Part shown: positions 10,935 through 22,011 of the stretch, one piece after another
Layout of the letters: each line of letters begins with the position of its first letter
How positions within the stretch are numbered: the stretch's first letter is position 1
Assembly: GCA_023376005.1 (NCBI GenBank)
Contig: CM042151.1
Coordinates: forward strand, 80,458,199-80,522,198
Direction of reading: 5' to 3'
DNA: 64,000 nt
Origin: Doryteuthis pealeii
Taxonomy: Eukaryota > Mollusca > Cephalopoda > Myopsida > Loliginidae
Position numbers and translations under genes: made by a program
Notes under the pieces: generated by a model
Told to the model about the DNA's origin: nothing
What the model saw: the letters and a program-made list of their open reading frames with translations, nothing else
The model's database searches: none

Positions 10935-11405
10935 GGGAAACACACTGACTCTCAGTAAAGAAAAAGTTCTGGGTGCAGCAGTCAGTAAATAAGGTCACGC
11001 TGACAGTTTTCTGGGACATGAAAAAAAACCATCACTATTGATTTCCTTGAAAAGACTGCAACTGTAAACAGTGCTTCCTATTGCCAAATCTTTAGGGAAA
11101 ATTCATCTTATTTATTGAATGACCCACGTGAAATTTACAGAAGAGTCTGTGATGTGTGTAGAAATGCATGTTTTAGAAAAAAAATGTTTAAAAATGGACT
11201 AAACATGGGTTTACCATGAGTCTGAGTAATAAAAAAAAACAGTCCATGGAGTGGAAACATTCTCTCAGTAAAGAAAAAGTTCTAGGTGCAGCAGTTTACT
11301 GGGACCTGAATGATTGATTTCCTTGAAAAGTTGTGCAACTCTAAACAGTGCTTCCTATTTCCAACTCTTTTGGGAAAATTAATCTTATCAACGAAATGAC
11401 ACTTG
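10935..11405. repeat. local tandem duplication (two ~160-200 bp copies)
   Basis: 10945-11132 and 11252-11405 share CTCAGTAAAGAAAAAGTTCT, GATTTCCTTGAAAAG, AACAGTGCTTCCTATT and GGGAAAATT-ATCTTAT. The second copy carries deletions. Not coding. Confidence 0.75.
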
Positions 11406-11542
11406 TATAATGCTGTTCCCGTTTTATTAAAAAATCTTTTTGTCATATTTTTGTTGTTTTTAGCAGTCTCTTTCACTCTGCTTTGTTTCTGCAGATTAAA
11501 ATGTTTGAGTTTTTTGTTTTAACACTTTTGATCATTTAGCCT

Positions 11543-11970
11543 TTAATTAGACTAGATGGTCGGTCAGAGAGGCCCATTCCAATCAATTGGCTCATCACAT
11601 CAAGCTCTATCACCTATATGATTGTTCCAACCCTATTGCCCTTATGGCAAACCCCTAACTCTTTTTTATCCAATATTTGCTAAAAGACGATGGATGAAGG
11701 TCTTGGTGTCCTGTATATGATGTTAAACTGTATCTAATGATGACTTTCCAATCCTGGAGCTCTGGGAAGTGTGAATTACTCTTTTATCACCATTACTCCC
11801 AGGTCCACTCTGACCCAGAGTGGTAGTACCTGTTAGGGTCCCTTCTATGTCTTAAATAAGTCAAAAAATGTGTTTGAAAAAAATTGATTTTGAAAGAAAT
11901 TTGAAATAAAATAAAAACATCTTCTGCATAAAATACTCCCAGGGTTGACATGGTGTAAAACCCAACCAAC
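11543..11970 (+). repeat. repeat C, copy 1
   Basis: Recognised by GGTCGGTCAGAGAGGCCC, CCTATATGATTGTTCCAACC, CTGACCCAGAGTGGTAGTAC and the right-end GTTGACATGGTGTAAAAC. This is the most diverged long copy of a 550-600 bp family also at 32660-33250, 38009-38605, 40168-40765 and 49893-50366. No conserved ORF is shared among copies, so it is probably non-autonomous. Confidence 0.75.
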
Positions 11971-11989
11971 TAAGAGGAATTACGGTCTT

Positions 11990-12480
11990 TAGGGAGCTCT
12001 TATTCTCGCAGTGGTACGCAATTATTCGGACGAAAGAAGACAAACAACACAATGGAAATTAAACACATATATTGACAAAGGGTACAAAAAATATTGTTGC
12101 AAATTTTGTTGGCATTTGCTACTAGACTTATCTGAGAGGTGAAATTACAGTTTGTAGGTGAAGTGGCACTAGCAAGGGATTCTGGTCGCCGTAGTTTGTA
12201 GAGTGCTGCTAGACGTCTCTTGGAAGTTCTTAGGAAGTCAAATGTTAGGAATTGTTTTGTGACGCGTCCGTGCCGGCTGGTTCTCATGCAATAAGTAAAA
12301 GTGTAGGGAGTACTTTTTAGAAGCTACTCGCCTGGTTAACTGCCCTTTTTATGAGTAAGGTATTGGGAGTGCTTATTTTAGCGACTCGCCTCAGTAATAA
12401 TCTTCAGATAAGTGCCAGGACTTGATTCTCCCGCCAACCTCATGTTGGTGATTCACCCCCTAGCGGCAAGGGAAGGTGAT
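11990..12480 (-). mobile_element. LTR-like sequence, unassigned
   Basis: A single-copy block of more even base composition. In minus orientation it looks like an LTR 3' half (A/T-rich polyadenylation-like part after a GC-richer part); it contains GACGCGTCCG and GCTACTCGCC. No second copy or target duplication in the window, so the call rests on composition only. Confidence 0.25.
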
Positions 12481-13400
12481 TTATATATTGGATTTCCAAC
12501 ACAACCACTTCCAGTTGTGTTGGTTGCACCAACAATACTAGGCACTTAAACATTTGGGAAGAAGGTCCTTTTGCGTGACTTCTCTGTGAATGCATTGCTT
12601 ATAACATTTATGTTTCCTGGCCAAATCCACATCAGCATTTCAGGACATGTGCTTAGTTGGTCACATGATTCCCATCAAACACAAAATTCTTTTTGAAAAT
12701 AATTTCTGAATTATTGAAACTTTTCAAAAGTTACACATTTTAACAAATCTAATAAATTTAAGAAAATATATTTTTCTTTAAAAAGTTCCTAAAAAACTTA
12801 GATTTTTAAAAAATAAAAAAGTGCTTTAGTAAACTTAATTTTAAAAAAACTGACATTTATTCAAAAATAAACATTTAATTGATAATTAATAGATGCACTC
12901 AGCATTTTATTTGAGGTTGGAGGGACAGAACTACGTTTTCATTTTTAATTGTTTTATTTCTTTTAGTCCTCTAATAAATTTGATTTTGATTACTTATGAT
13001 ACAAATTTTCTGAAATATAATTTTTACCCCCCACCTCAGGCTATATCTTTTAATTTTTTTAATTTTTAAGCCGCCCAGTGGGCTTCTTTTTTTTCTAGTA
13101 AAAATAATTATTTATAGATTTTTCAGAAGGTATTGAATTCTTAGTGAAAATTCCTGTCTGATTGTCTGAAAAATTCTCATTGTTTTCAATAAAATAATTT
13201 TAAAATCAGTTGACCAGTCCTATTATTTATAGACAAATGATACAATTGTGCTTATTTTAGGAGTAAGCTGTAGAAAAAAAAACTTGATGTGATACAAAAA
13301 AACTGACTGCTGCTTTGAAATCAGAATGCCAATTTTAGTCTAAATCAAATGAAAAATCAAACTCAACAGAAATTATGCACCAAATGTTTTCCCCAGTGCA
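12480..13400. other. AT-rich intergenic DNA
   Basis: No gene recognised. 12895-13090 resembles 41190-41345 (AATTGTTTTATTT, CCCACC-CTCAGGC, a GCC-AGTGGGC / GCCTGGGGGC end), pointing to an old duplicated segment. Confidence 0.5.
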
Positions 13401-13580
13401 ATTTAATCTAGTTTTTTAAGGTATATTTTATAAAGCCAGTATGTTCAGCTATTAAATAAAAATGTTTTGCATCTTACCTGTTGTTAGTTAATTTACTGCT
13501 AAATAAAATTAAAAAAACAAGGTGAATATCCATTAAGTTTGCTAATTTCATAATTATTGCCAGTAGTAAAACATGGTATG
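13400..13580 (+). repeat. ZNF 3'-flank block, copy 1
   Basis: Matches 21560-21720 (after ZNF-B) and 31240-31430 (after ZNF-C): TTAAGGTATATTTTAT, GCCAG-ATGTTCAGCTATT, TTTTGCATCTTA, TTAGTTTATTTACT and AACAAGGTGAA. It contains AATAAA at 13455-13460. Its shared position 3' of three ZNF arrays suggests common descent of the loci and possibly a retained 3' end. Confidence 0.65.
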
Positions 13581-13589
13581 TACAGATGG

Positions 13590-14020
13590 GTATGTATTCC
13601 ATGGGCAGAATATGACAAAAAGTCAGTTTTTAAGTGGAGTAAAGCTTGGTTGAATTCATAGTTTCCTTCTCCTAGACTGGGTGCCTAACCAAGCCTAAAG
13701 AGCCCAGTCTGTCATACAATTTACCCATAGCTGGGGAAGAGCAGATAGATTCATGCCTTTCTTAGTGCAAAGTTAAATGCAAACAGCCTCATACAGGATT
13801 TGAACTTGGGTTGCCAATTCTAAAAAAATCCAGTTTTATATGAAATGCAGACAAGTATGTATTTACCCAATTCTTCCACTATGTGTAGCGTGTGACACAA
13901 GCCAATTTATAAATAGAGTACAGCTGGTTTGAATTCAGAATTTTCCTTTTCCTAGACTGCCTACCTGAAACTATAGAACCCAGTCTTTTCTTGTATTTAC
14001 CAATAGCTGGGGTGTGAGAA
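13590..14020 (-). mobile_element. two SINE-B copies in tandem
   Basis: 13590-13828 is nearly complete, with the tRNA-like end GGATTTGAACTTGGG. 13857-14020 is truncated. Both are minus strand with the shared CCTAGACTG, CCCAGTCT and ACC-ATAGCTGGGG landmarks. Confidence 0.7.
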
Positions 14021-14357
14021 TACCTGGTCTGCACTCCTGCATCTTCGCTGCATAATGTCTAAACCCCAACGTTGTGATGCTCTGTGCTGGCCAATTTTGA
14101 AGGGTACAAGTCAGAGACTGGTTCACAAGGATTAAAACAAAACAAAACAAAACAAACACAAAGTCTGTTAATAGGATGCTGATGGAAGAGGAGGTTGTAA
14201 CACTTGGGCAGTTTGTAGTGGGCTATGTCAGCTGGCTAAAGTTGTTACGAGACTAAGTCGAATTACTGGCTTCACTGGCTAATTTCTACGTCTGCTGCTA
14301 CTATCGATATCACCCTGACTACTGGCCGAAAACTAACTGACTTTTTAGCTGGGACTG

Positions 14358-14389
<32 letters not shown>

Positions 14390-16435
14390 ATAATGGAAAA
14401 ACCAAAGACCATGCCTACTCTAAATTAACACAATGGATAATCAGGTCTAAACAACCCATGTCCCAGACATTTTGACTCGACCAGATATCAGATATCTTCC
14501 CAGCTCTCTTATTTATCTATTCACTCACTCCCTCTCATTTCTTTGTTATTTTATCACTCGTGTTTACACACATAATTCCTACCTCTCATCTACGTACGGA
14601 TATATATATATATACATTTACACTACACACATGACCCCCACAGATGCACTCTGCAACTATGCACCCCAGTGCCATGCATAGTGTCACAGCAGAGAGAGAG
14701 AGAGAGAGAAGGGAAATGAGTTCTGTCTGATTTTGTTGGTGAGAGGGAAGAAAAATGAATTCTGTCTAACTTTGTTGGTGACAGAGAAGGAAAACAAGTT
14801 CTGCTTTGGAAGTGCACTTTTGACAACAGTTAGAAAGACATGACTTGTGATGAGAGATGAAAGAAGTCTCTTGGTAGTACATGTTACATTGTGTCCTTGA
14901 GGTAAGCCAGTGTTTCTTAACTCATTCTTCAAATGCCACCTCAGAACACTTGCATGCTTACTATTGCACTGTCCCTTAATTCTACTATTCTGTAACCACG
15001 GCTACTGTTCATATATGTCCAATTGCAGACCACAGTTTATTTTGTTACATAGCTATTTAATTCTATTTTTAAAAATTGCTAATTGAATTAAGATAGATAG
15101 ATTTCCTACACAGGTATACCAAGTAAGCATTTGGTTGTTGAAAAATCCATGCCAAGAAAGATGTCAGTTCTATGATGAATATCTTCAGTTCTTAATGCAT
15201 GGAATACATTCTGCTATTAGTAACACACTGGAGCATTCATACATTTTTAAACCAAAGATTTTTTTAAATAAGATAATTTTATTAAAATCTATTAGACAAA
15301 TACCAAGTGTATAACCAGCTGGTGCTTACACCAGTGATTCAGTCATGATGAAACTTTACACACATGTTAAGTTAATATTCAGAAACAGGACTGGCCCATT
15401 AGTTTTCACAAAAAGTCAATAATGGAACCCCTATGGATATCTTTACAATGTAGGAGGAAAGAGCTAAGAGTGGGGGTTATAATACATTGAAATCAAGTAA
15501 AAGCAAGAGAATGCCAAGTATATCATAAATGCTTAATCTAATTGTTTTCACAAAATACTTTTACAATATGAAATAAAATAATCAAACGCTTTATCATGAA
15601 AAATAATATAATAATGTTGTTGGTTATTTTATTGTTAATAGATATGCAATATCTAAGGGATTTATTTTTAAAAAATTAAATTGATTTTTTTTAGTGAAAT
15701 AAGATATACAGGCAATATTTAAGGAAACTTTATATTAAATTACGAACATTTTTAAAAAAGTAATATTACATTCTTCCTTAATTTGATTAAAAAGGCAAAA
15801 TTCAAGTTTTTATCAATTTGAACAATTTAAGCATAAAATACTTTTAGAAGGAAAAATTAATAAATTAAAATGAAAAAAAAATTAAACAGTGCAGTCATTG
15901 TCAGCAACATCAGTGTCATTGTTGTCCTAGTAGTAGTACTAAAAAAATTAAAAATTAAAATTAAGAAAAAAATTAGATTACGCAGTTGTCAGAATTGTTA
16001 TAAACAAACTTTTTAATCCAATTTTATTTTTAGAATACTTAATTTTACAAGTCCCTCTTTAGGGCCAAAATTTCTGATTGTTTATTCAAATTATCACTGT
16101 GTTTGTTTTTTTATTTTTTTTATTTATTTATGTCTACTATAGAGGGTAAACAGGATGGTTTTATTGAATTTCTTCAATCATTCAAAGAGCTTTAAAAACA
16201 GTGATATACAGGTTGCTTGAAAAGTACCGTAATATATTCACTCGGTTATAATTACTTCAATAAATACAATGAGTTTCTCAATTGTTCTTAAAAATAAATG
16301 TCTTGTCTTTAAATAAATTTTTAAACTCAACAAAATCTGTCCTATTTTTAATCAATTTAATCAAATCAATAAATCTAATCACATTTTTAATCAATCTTCT
16401 ATCAATTTTTTAAAGCATTTTTTAGAATAAATAAA
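14020..16435. other. intergenic DNA with microsatellites
   Basis: (TA)n at 14361-14384 and 14600-14612, and (AG)n at 14692-14710. 14720-14800 holds a short tandem unit around TCTGTCTGATTTTGTTGGTGA (two to three copies). 15170-15300 is related to 32255-32400 and 35215-35395 (GTTAATATCTT-type start, TCATACATTTT, AAAATCTA). No coding sequence is supported; small antisense frames over the AG tract are low complexity. Confidence 0.55.
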
Positions 16436-16436
16436 A

Positions 16437-16660
16437 TCAGTCCTAGGTATAACACCAAAGTGAATCTGATGGTGAGGTTCCAGTTCTGGAGATCTGGGGA
16501 AGTGTAGTGTACTCCTTCATTGTCATTACTAACTTGTATACACTCTAACTTGTAGTGGTAATACTAGTTAGGATCTAACTAATACTGTTAATACTAGTTA
16601 AGATCTAATTTGTAGTGGTACTACTAGTTAGGATCCCATCTATCTGTTTAAAAATTATTT
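16437..16660 (+). repeat. repeat C, partial copy 2
   Basis: Contains GAATCTGATGGTGAGGTTCC, CTGGAGATCTGGGGAA and a short TAGTGGTA-TACTAGTTAGGATC unit repeated three times, an internal expansion of the GTGGTAGTACCTGTTAGGGTCCC part of repeat C. Confidence 0.7.
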
Positions 16661-16741
16661 GTATTTTTTAGGACCATGGGCAAAAAAAAAAAGTCTTTAA
16701 AGAAACAACTACACAAAAGTTATAAATATGAATGTACAATG

Positions 16742-16991
16742 AAGTTTAGATCAGTTAGTAGAGCCTGGGAATCACAAGGTTCATGGTTCGATAACGGCCC
16801 TCACTAACTCAGCGTATGAGTAGCACAGGGATCTGAGCAGTTAAATGAGGAGCTGATGGTAGGTATGGCGCTTCACCCCAGACACTAAAAAAACAATTTC
16901 CTTTGTCTAGCACTAATGAAAAGGAGATAGACTCCCTCGCTGTCTGGGTGATACCAACTTTAGGCTATCCAACGACTTTAATTTTACTTAC
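16742..16991 (+). mobile_element. SINE-A copy 1
   Basis: A tRNA-like head with an A box-like part and a B box-like GGTTCGATAAC, then the family body: ACTCAGCGTATGAGTAGC, ACAGGGATCTG, GGAGCTGATGGTAGG, GATAGACTCCCTCGCTG and ACTTTAGGC. Diverged at the A box. Confidence 0.85.
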
Positions 16992-17179
16992 TGTAAAAGA
17001 ACCTGTGGTACAAATTTAATCTTTTTATCAAAATTTTCTTAAAGCAATAAAAATTTGTCATGAAAATCTTTTTTTTTTTGTTTTTTACTCGATGAAAATA
17101 TTTCGTTTTTAAGATTATTTTCATTTTTTATTTTTTTATTTTAAGCAATATGGTTCATGTTCAGATATTAGGGTTACCC

Positions 17180-17700
17180 AAATTTGTCGTCTGCTAGGTT
17201 TTTAAAAACAAATTAAAATTAATTAAATCTATTATTTAAGGTCAAACTTTTGTCTAAAATGATAAGTAGTAACATAATGACCATCATTAAAAAAGTAAAA
17301 ATATCATTACATATGCAGTTTATTTTAAAAATATTTAAAACGATTTGTTTCATTCAGCCACTTTTTCAATGGTTTTAGGCGCTTGTTTACAATTTGAACG
17401 TAACATTTGGGATGGAAAAAAAAATTACCAAAAATCAGGTAATTATCCGATTTTAATGAAATTTTCAGTATTGATTTATCAATTAATGAATTTTATAATG
17501 CATCAGTTATTTTATTTCAAAACTTCAATTTAGTATTTTTGTTATGAAAAATTAATATATAAAATTCATTTAGAATACTTAAGCCTGATGTTAAGTTTAA
17601 AATATTATATTTTTAGATTCTAAAAATAAATATCTACTTATTTTTTTCGAAAAAAAGTATACGTTTTGAAGAAAAACTCGATTGAAAATGTACCCCCTCC
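17180..17700 (-). repeat. repeat Q, copy 1
   Basis: Reverse complement of 61080-61640 and, in part, of 25475-25815. Landmarks are TACCCAAATT, AATGACCATCATTAAAAAAG, CGCTTGTTTACAATTTGAA, TTACCAAAAATCAGGTAATT and ATCAATTAATGAATTTTATAATGC. Non-coding. Confidence 0.75.
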
Positions 17701-17989
17701 CCTTTTTAAGCAGAAAAAATATCGATGTATAATTTTTTTCTTTTATAAAATAATAGCCAATTAAATAATTACCTAAATAATTAATTTTTTTGGCGATTTC
17801 TTTATTAAGAAATCTCCAAAAAATTGATTATTTTTTACATTTTATTTTTCGATTTTCGGTAGTTATTTTCTCATAGAAGAGCAACCGTAAAAAATTTTTT
17901 TTTTTTGTTTCTATTCATAACTTCGGTCTTTTATTTTATTATTTATACTGTAATTAGTATCGAAAATGACGAACTCGCAAAAATTTTTA

Positions 17990-18200
17990 CGACCCCAACA
18001 TAAGGGAGGTCAAAATTAAGTGACCTGAAAAAAAATGAGAAAGTTTTGAAATAAAATAAGTAATGCATTATTAAGATCATTCATTGATACATAAACACTG
18101 AAAATCCGATAATTCCCTGATTTTTGGTTAATTATTTTCCCTAGAGGGGCTAAAATCATTTTGTCAAAAACGCATTTTAGGCCCATTTTGGGTATAGCTA
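17990..18200 (-). repeat. repeat Q-related segment
   Basis: Reverse complement of 3890-4060: GGTCAAAATTAAGTGACCTG, then the GATAATTCCCTGATTTTTGG-type motif. Confidence 0.65.
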
Positions 18201-18348
18201 TCAGATATATATGCAGAAGTCTACCAAACTTAACCTAAGCTCAGCGCCAAGCTCTTAAGGCAAGCGGCAAAAAGATTGCTACAAAATAAATGCAAATTCA
18301 CGTGTATTGTACTGTTAAATGCCTCTTGGGTGGGGATAGAATACCGAC

Positions 18349-18700
18349 TTTATAGATTTCATTAAATCACATCAATCTTATCAGTTATTTCCCTTGATCT
18401 GAACTCTTTAGTGAATTAATGTATTCGTAGTTTATTTATTATTTATTATTTTCCCCTTTTCAGCCTAACCAGACGAGAAAAGGTTGAAATTAGTAAGTAT
18501 AACGTTAATTTAATTTCTTTGATTAAAGTTTGTAAATAAAAACTCGACCATACTGACAAAATTTTCATTTTTACTCACTAAGAATTATTAAGATGGTATT
18601 ATTAATTTCGTTTACTCAATTTTTAAAATTATTTGGGTTTAAGCGAAACTTTTTCTTCGTTTTGTTTTTTGTTTTTGTTTATGTTTTTAAATGAATCATC
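18349..18700 (+). promoter_or_regulatory. ZNF-type 5' module upstream of ZNF-B
   Basis: Order: GTTATTTCCCTTGATCTG, AACTCTTTAGTGAATTAATG, a T-rich spacer ending TTTTCAGCC, TAACCAGACGAGAAAAGG, then GAAATTA/GTAAGTATAACG, a good splice donor at about 18494. The next acceptor on this strand is 19915, just before ZNF-B, so a non-coding first exon or internal 5' UTR exon is plausible. Matched at 26020-26330 upstream of ZNF-C and in reverse at 2527-2870. Confidence 0.5.
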
Positions 18701-19340
18701 TGTTTAATTTCCTGATCACTGTCTATTTTATTTTACTAAATTGTTTTGTATTGTCCTCGACCCCTGTGCAATTTTTTTAGAATTATATTTTTTTGTTAAT
18801 AAAGTTGTTTTTTTTAAAGAATAATAATAGAACACTAAACACCGGAAAAATAATTTCGCAATACGAATAGTCTTAAATTATGATAGAATTAAATTTAAAG
18901 GTTTAATATTCTGTCAAATTTCAACGGAAAAAATAATAAATCTTTTAAAACTATTCTTTCACACGAATTTAATTTAATATTAATAGGTATAGAAATATAT
19001 TTGTTATAGTTGAGGCCATGTTAGATAATCTGCGGAAAGATTATAAATATTTTATGGAATTAAGATGAATGTTTATAAAGAACACTAACAGCTAACAGCT
19101 GAAAGATATATATTATTATTAGATATAGTTTTATTACACTTTGCTGTTTGTATTAATATTATTAATTATATTATTGTTTGGAATTAGACGAATTTAAAAA
19201 AAAAAAAATTATTTATTTTTAATTTGATTTCCCAATCGCTGTCAGTTTCATTTTGCTAAATAAATCATTTTGAAATTTGCCCTGTCAATTTTGAGTTTTA
19301 GAATTATAAATCATTGTTATAAAGCAATTTTCTTTTTAAA
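18700..19340. other. AT-rich intron-like DNA
   Basis: Two internally related blocks (18712-18800 and 19228-19330) start TTTGATTTCC(C/T)-ATCGCTGTC-like and continue TTACTAAAT...TTTTGAA. No gene was recognised. Confidence 0.45.
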
Positions 19341-19344
19341 TTAA

Positions 19345-19720
19345 AGAATCATAATAGACAGATCTCCCTTCCCCTAACCCTGAGAACACAAACAGAAGTA
19401 AAGGAAACTTGCGCTCTTTTCACTAGGGTCCCATAAGGGACGGACATGGTTTTTGGGTTCCGTTGTGATGTGTTTTGGCTGTCATTGAACAGCGCGCATA
19501 GTAGTAATGAATGTGATTTGTGATAGAAAAGTTTGACCCTACCCTTTCTTTCTGATAAGATAGCACGAAGCGAGGAAAGAAATAAATAACCCCTTTTTGA
19601 CTCTGTGAATTTTGTATGTAGTTTTGTTGTTTGAACACACAGCCTATGTGAATGTTGTTGTCTGTGTGACCCCTAGCTAACCCTCCTGTTACTACATGAC
19701 TCTACACTTAGATCACCATG
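19345..19720. other. unique, less AT-rich block (possible LTR fragment)
   Basis: Contains AATAAATAACCCC and several TGTGTG/GACCCC stretches unlike the neighbouring AT-rich DNA. No second copy in the window; the LTR suggestion is weak. Confidence 0.2.
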
Positions 19721-19889
19721 TGGAGAAAGGTTTTTGTGCATAAAGTTTTTAAAAGTATTGATATGCTATAAAAGAAGTAACAAAAAGTTACTGGCAGTGT
19801 AGCTTTTAACAAATGAATATAATATTTTAGTACCCAAGTATTTTCAACTGACCATTATATGATCTCTGCTATCATAGACACCTTTAATT

Positions 19890-19916
19890 TAATTTTGTTT
19901 TCCTTTTTTTTCCAGA
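19890..19916 (+). other. 3' splice acceptor, ZNF-B
   Basis: A strong polypyrimidine tract followed by CCAG/ATGTTCCCACTTC. It is nearly identical to the ZNF-C acceptor context at 29564. Confidence 0.6.
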
Positions 19917-20059
19917 TGTTCCCACTTCAAAAGAGTATTCTATTCTCTTAATATAATTTGAATTTGTATCATTGAAAATCTTGTTGACCTCAGAAATATA
20001 TGGACATTTCTTTGCAAAAAGAAAAAAGAATTGTAGCTGTAAATTCTCATAGTTAACTA

Positions 20060-20142
20060 AAAAGATACTGACACTGGAGAGAATATATAATCTTGTAAAA
20101 ACTGTATATCATTCATTGCATAGAAGATACGTTTGGTAAAAC
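20060..20142 (+). pseudogene. relic finger upstream of ZNF-B
   Basis: Beginning ACACTGGAGAGAATATATAA, one frame reads [33 protein letters not shown]. It keeps both Cys but has two stops and is out of frame with the coding array. The same relic upstream of ZNF-C is less damaged. Confidence 0.7.
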
Positions 20143-20859
20143 ATGCAAAAACACCCCGCTGAGAAACCACATGCTTGTGATGTGTGTGGAGCTCGCTTTA
20201 CACGGAAACAACATGTGACGCAACATATGTTCACACACACTGGAGAGAAGCCATATCCTTGTGAGCTGTGTGGATCTGCCTTTGCACGGAAGCAACATTT
20301 ACAGGAACATATACGAATACATACTGGAGAGAAACCAGAGAAACCATATTCTTGCCAAGTATGTGGATATTCCTTTGTTAAGAAGGTATATTTAGTTGAG
20401 CACATAAGAACACACACTGGAGAAAAACCACATTCTTGTGAAGTGTGTGGATCTTGTTTTGCGAAGAAGCCAAATTTGGTCAAACATATGCGAATACACA
20501 CTGGAGAGAAACCATATTCTTGTGAAATGTGTACCTCTTCATTTTCAAACCGATCAGACTTGTCGCGGCATATTAGGACTCACACTGGGGAGAAACCATA
20601 TTCTTGTGAATTGTGTGGATCTTCATTTACACGTAAGGGACGTTTGCTGCAACATTTGCAAACACATGCAGGAGAAAAACCATATTCTTGCAATGTGTGT
20701 GAATATTCATCTTCAGACCAATCAAATTTGCTGCGACATATGCGAAGACACACTGGACAGAAACCATATTTTTGTGAAGTTTGTAAATATTCTTCTTCAT
20801 ACAAATCCAATTTTGTCCGACACATGCGAAAACACACTGGAGAAAAACCAGATTCTTGA
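20143..20859 (+). CDS. C2H2 zinc-finger protein, 8 fingers (ZNF-B)
   Basis: 238 residues, eight C2H2 fingers from residue 12 to the end, probably a nuclear DNA-binding protein. Helix residues -1,2,3,6 by finger: RQHQ, RQHE, KVYE, KPNK, NSDR, RGRQ, DSNR, YSNR. Fingers 7 and 8 have Ser in place of the core Phe (C-x2-C-EYSSS / C-x2-C-KYSSS) but keep all ligands. The linker between fingers 2 and 3 is expanded ([11 protein letters not shown]). The start ATG lies in what was a finger linker ([12 protein letters not shown]), directly after a relic finger in another frame; a spliced-in upstream start cannot be excluded. It ends in TGEKPDS at a stop where another finger once continued. By eye it differs from ZNF-C at about 17 of 238 residues. 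Target unknown. Confidence 0.9.
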   Translation: MQKHPAEKPHACDVCGARFTRKQHVTQHMFTHTGEKPYPCELCGSAFARKQHLQEHIRIHTGEKPEKPYSCQVCGYSFVKKVYLVEHIRTHTGEKPHSCEVCGSCFAKKPNLVKHMRIHTGEKPYSCEMCTSSFSNRSDLSRHIRTHTGEKPYSCELCGSSFTRKGRLLQHLQTHAGEKPYSCNVCEYSSSDQSNLLRHMRRHTGQKPYFCEVCKYSSSYKSNFVRHMRKHTGEKPDS

Positions 20860-21010
20860 GATATGTGTGGATCGGGATTTTTATATACGTTCCAATTGTT
20901 GGATTATATGTAAAAAATTGCACTGGAAAATAACCATATTCTTTTAAAATATATTCCTGTTCTCATTCACAGAATTCATATTTGGTCCAACACACGTGAC
21001 CACATAATGG
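20860..21010 (+). pseudogene. relic fingers downstream of ZNF-B
   Basis: After the stop, the same frame continues DMCGSGFLYTFQLLDYM-stop. A later stretch reads PYSFKIYSCSHSQNSYLVQHT-stop. Both have the finger outline with lost ligands, so the array was once at least two fingers longer at its 3' end. Confidence 0.65.
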
Positions 21011-21029
21011 AAAGGAAATATCAGAACAT

Positions 21030-21290
21030 ACAATACAGATAATTCTTAGGTTTATAAATTCATTACATATATATAATCTGCATTTTTAAATACATTATAA
21101 TATTATATTATATATACTGCATTTTATAAATACTTTATATATATATATATATGTAATCTGCATTTTCAAAAATGTAAAAATAAAAAACATATATAAACAT
21201 AAACATATAGAGACAATGGTATCTGAAGATAGAATGACCATAAAATGAAATTATGATAAAATGAATTGTGTTTGAGGAACAGCTCATCCT
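21030..21290. other. 3' flank with TA-rich tracts
   Basis: Two copies of ATAATCTGCATTTT with TA runs between (21066-21175). AATAAA-like hexamers at about 21179 could serve as a polyadenylation signal. Confidence 0.4.
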
Positions 21291-21379
21291 TCATATGAAT
21301 TATCCAGGCTACATAGTTAAAAAAAAAAAAAATTGGACACTACTCCATCGTCTCTCGTAGACAGAAGGATACTAACATC

Positions 21380-21720
21380 CACCCAAAATGAATTTTCGCA
21401 TGTGAACCAACTTTATAATTAATTTCATTAAAACATTCCCAAAACAAACTTGATTCAATCAATTAATTTATTACTATAACTTGCGTTACAAACCATGAAG
21501 CAAATATTAGGGAATAACTCAATTTGGGATTTTTTTAAAAATCACAATGTTAAATTGTTTTTTTTAAGGTATGTTTAATGAAGCCAGAATGTTCAGCTAT
21601 TAAATAAAACATGCTTTGCATCTTATCTCTTATTTGTTTATTTACTGCTAAATAAAAACCCAAGTGAGCTAATTCCATGAATTTTGTCAGGTATAATACT
21701 TGGAATGTGCAGGTAAGTAT
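21380..21720 (+). repeat. ZNF 3'-flank block, copy 2
   Basis: Matches 30780-30811 plus 31109-31430 downstream of ZNF-C, and 13400-13580 downstream of ZNF-A. It includes AACCAACTTTATAATTAATT, AATTAATTTCATTAAAA-ATTCC, GCCAGAATGTTCAGCTATTA and AATAAA at 21603-21608. This is the uninterrupted (empty-site) version of the SINE-B insertion at 30812. Confidence 0.75.
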
Positions 21721-22000
21721 GTATTTACCCAACCCTTCAACTACAAGTAGGATGAGACGCAAGGTCAATTTCTAAGAAGAATATGTATTTACCCAAACCC
21801 TCCACCATAGGGAAGTTGTCTAACTAAGGCTAAAGAACCCAGACTGTGCTACTATTTACCCATAGCTAGAGGGATAACACATGGATTCATGCCTTTCCCG
21901 AGGGCAGTAGCATGAAGCGCAACCTTGTCTTGAATTTGACCTTGGATTGCCAATTCCATTTCCTACAATGATAACCATTACGCTAAACATGCATCCATAG
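21719..22000 (-). mobile_element. SINE-B copy with duplicated head
   Basis: A partial head (21719-21786) is followed by a fuller copy (21783-22000) ending with the tRNA-like TTGACCTTGGATTGCC... AACCATTACGCTAAACATGC. Minus strand. Confidence 0.7.
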
Positions 22001-22011
22001 ATTTTGCCAGA

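Noticed and set aside
20109..20501. Long antisense reading frame opposite ZNF-B (and similar ones opposite ZNF-A, -C, -D)
   Set aside because: Periodic C2H2 coding repeats create open antisense and shifted frames with CVR/FSPVC-like periodicity. They have no independent features.
20438..20947. Second plus-strand frame over ZNF-B (and 30184-30732 over ZNF-C)
   Set aside because: It is the +1/+2 shadow of the finger repeat. It lacks a domain; only its last part crosses genuine relic fingers.
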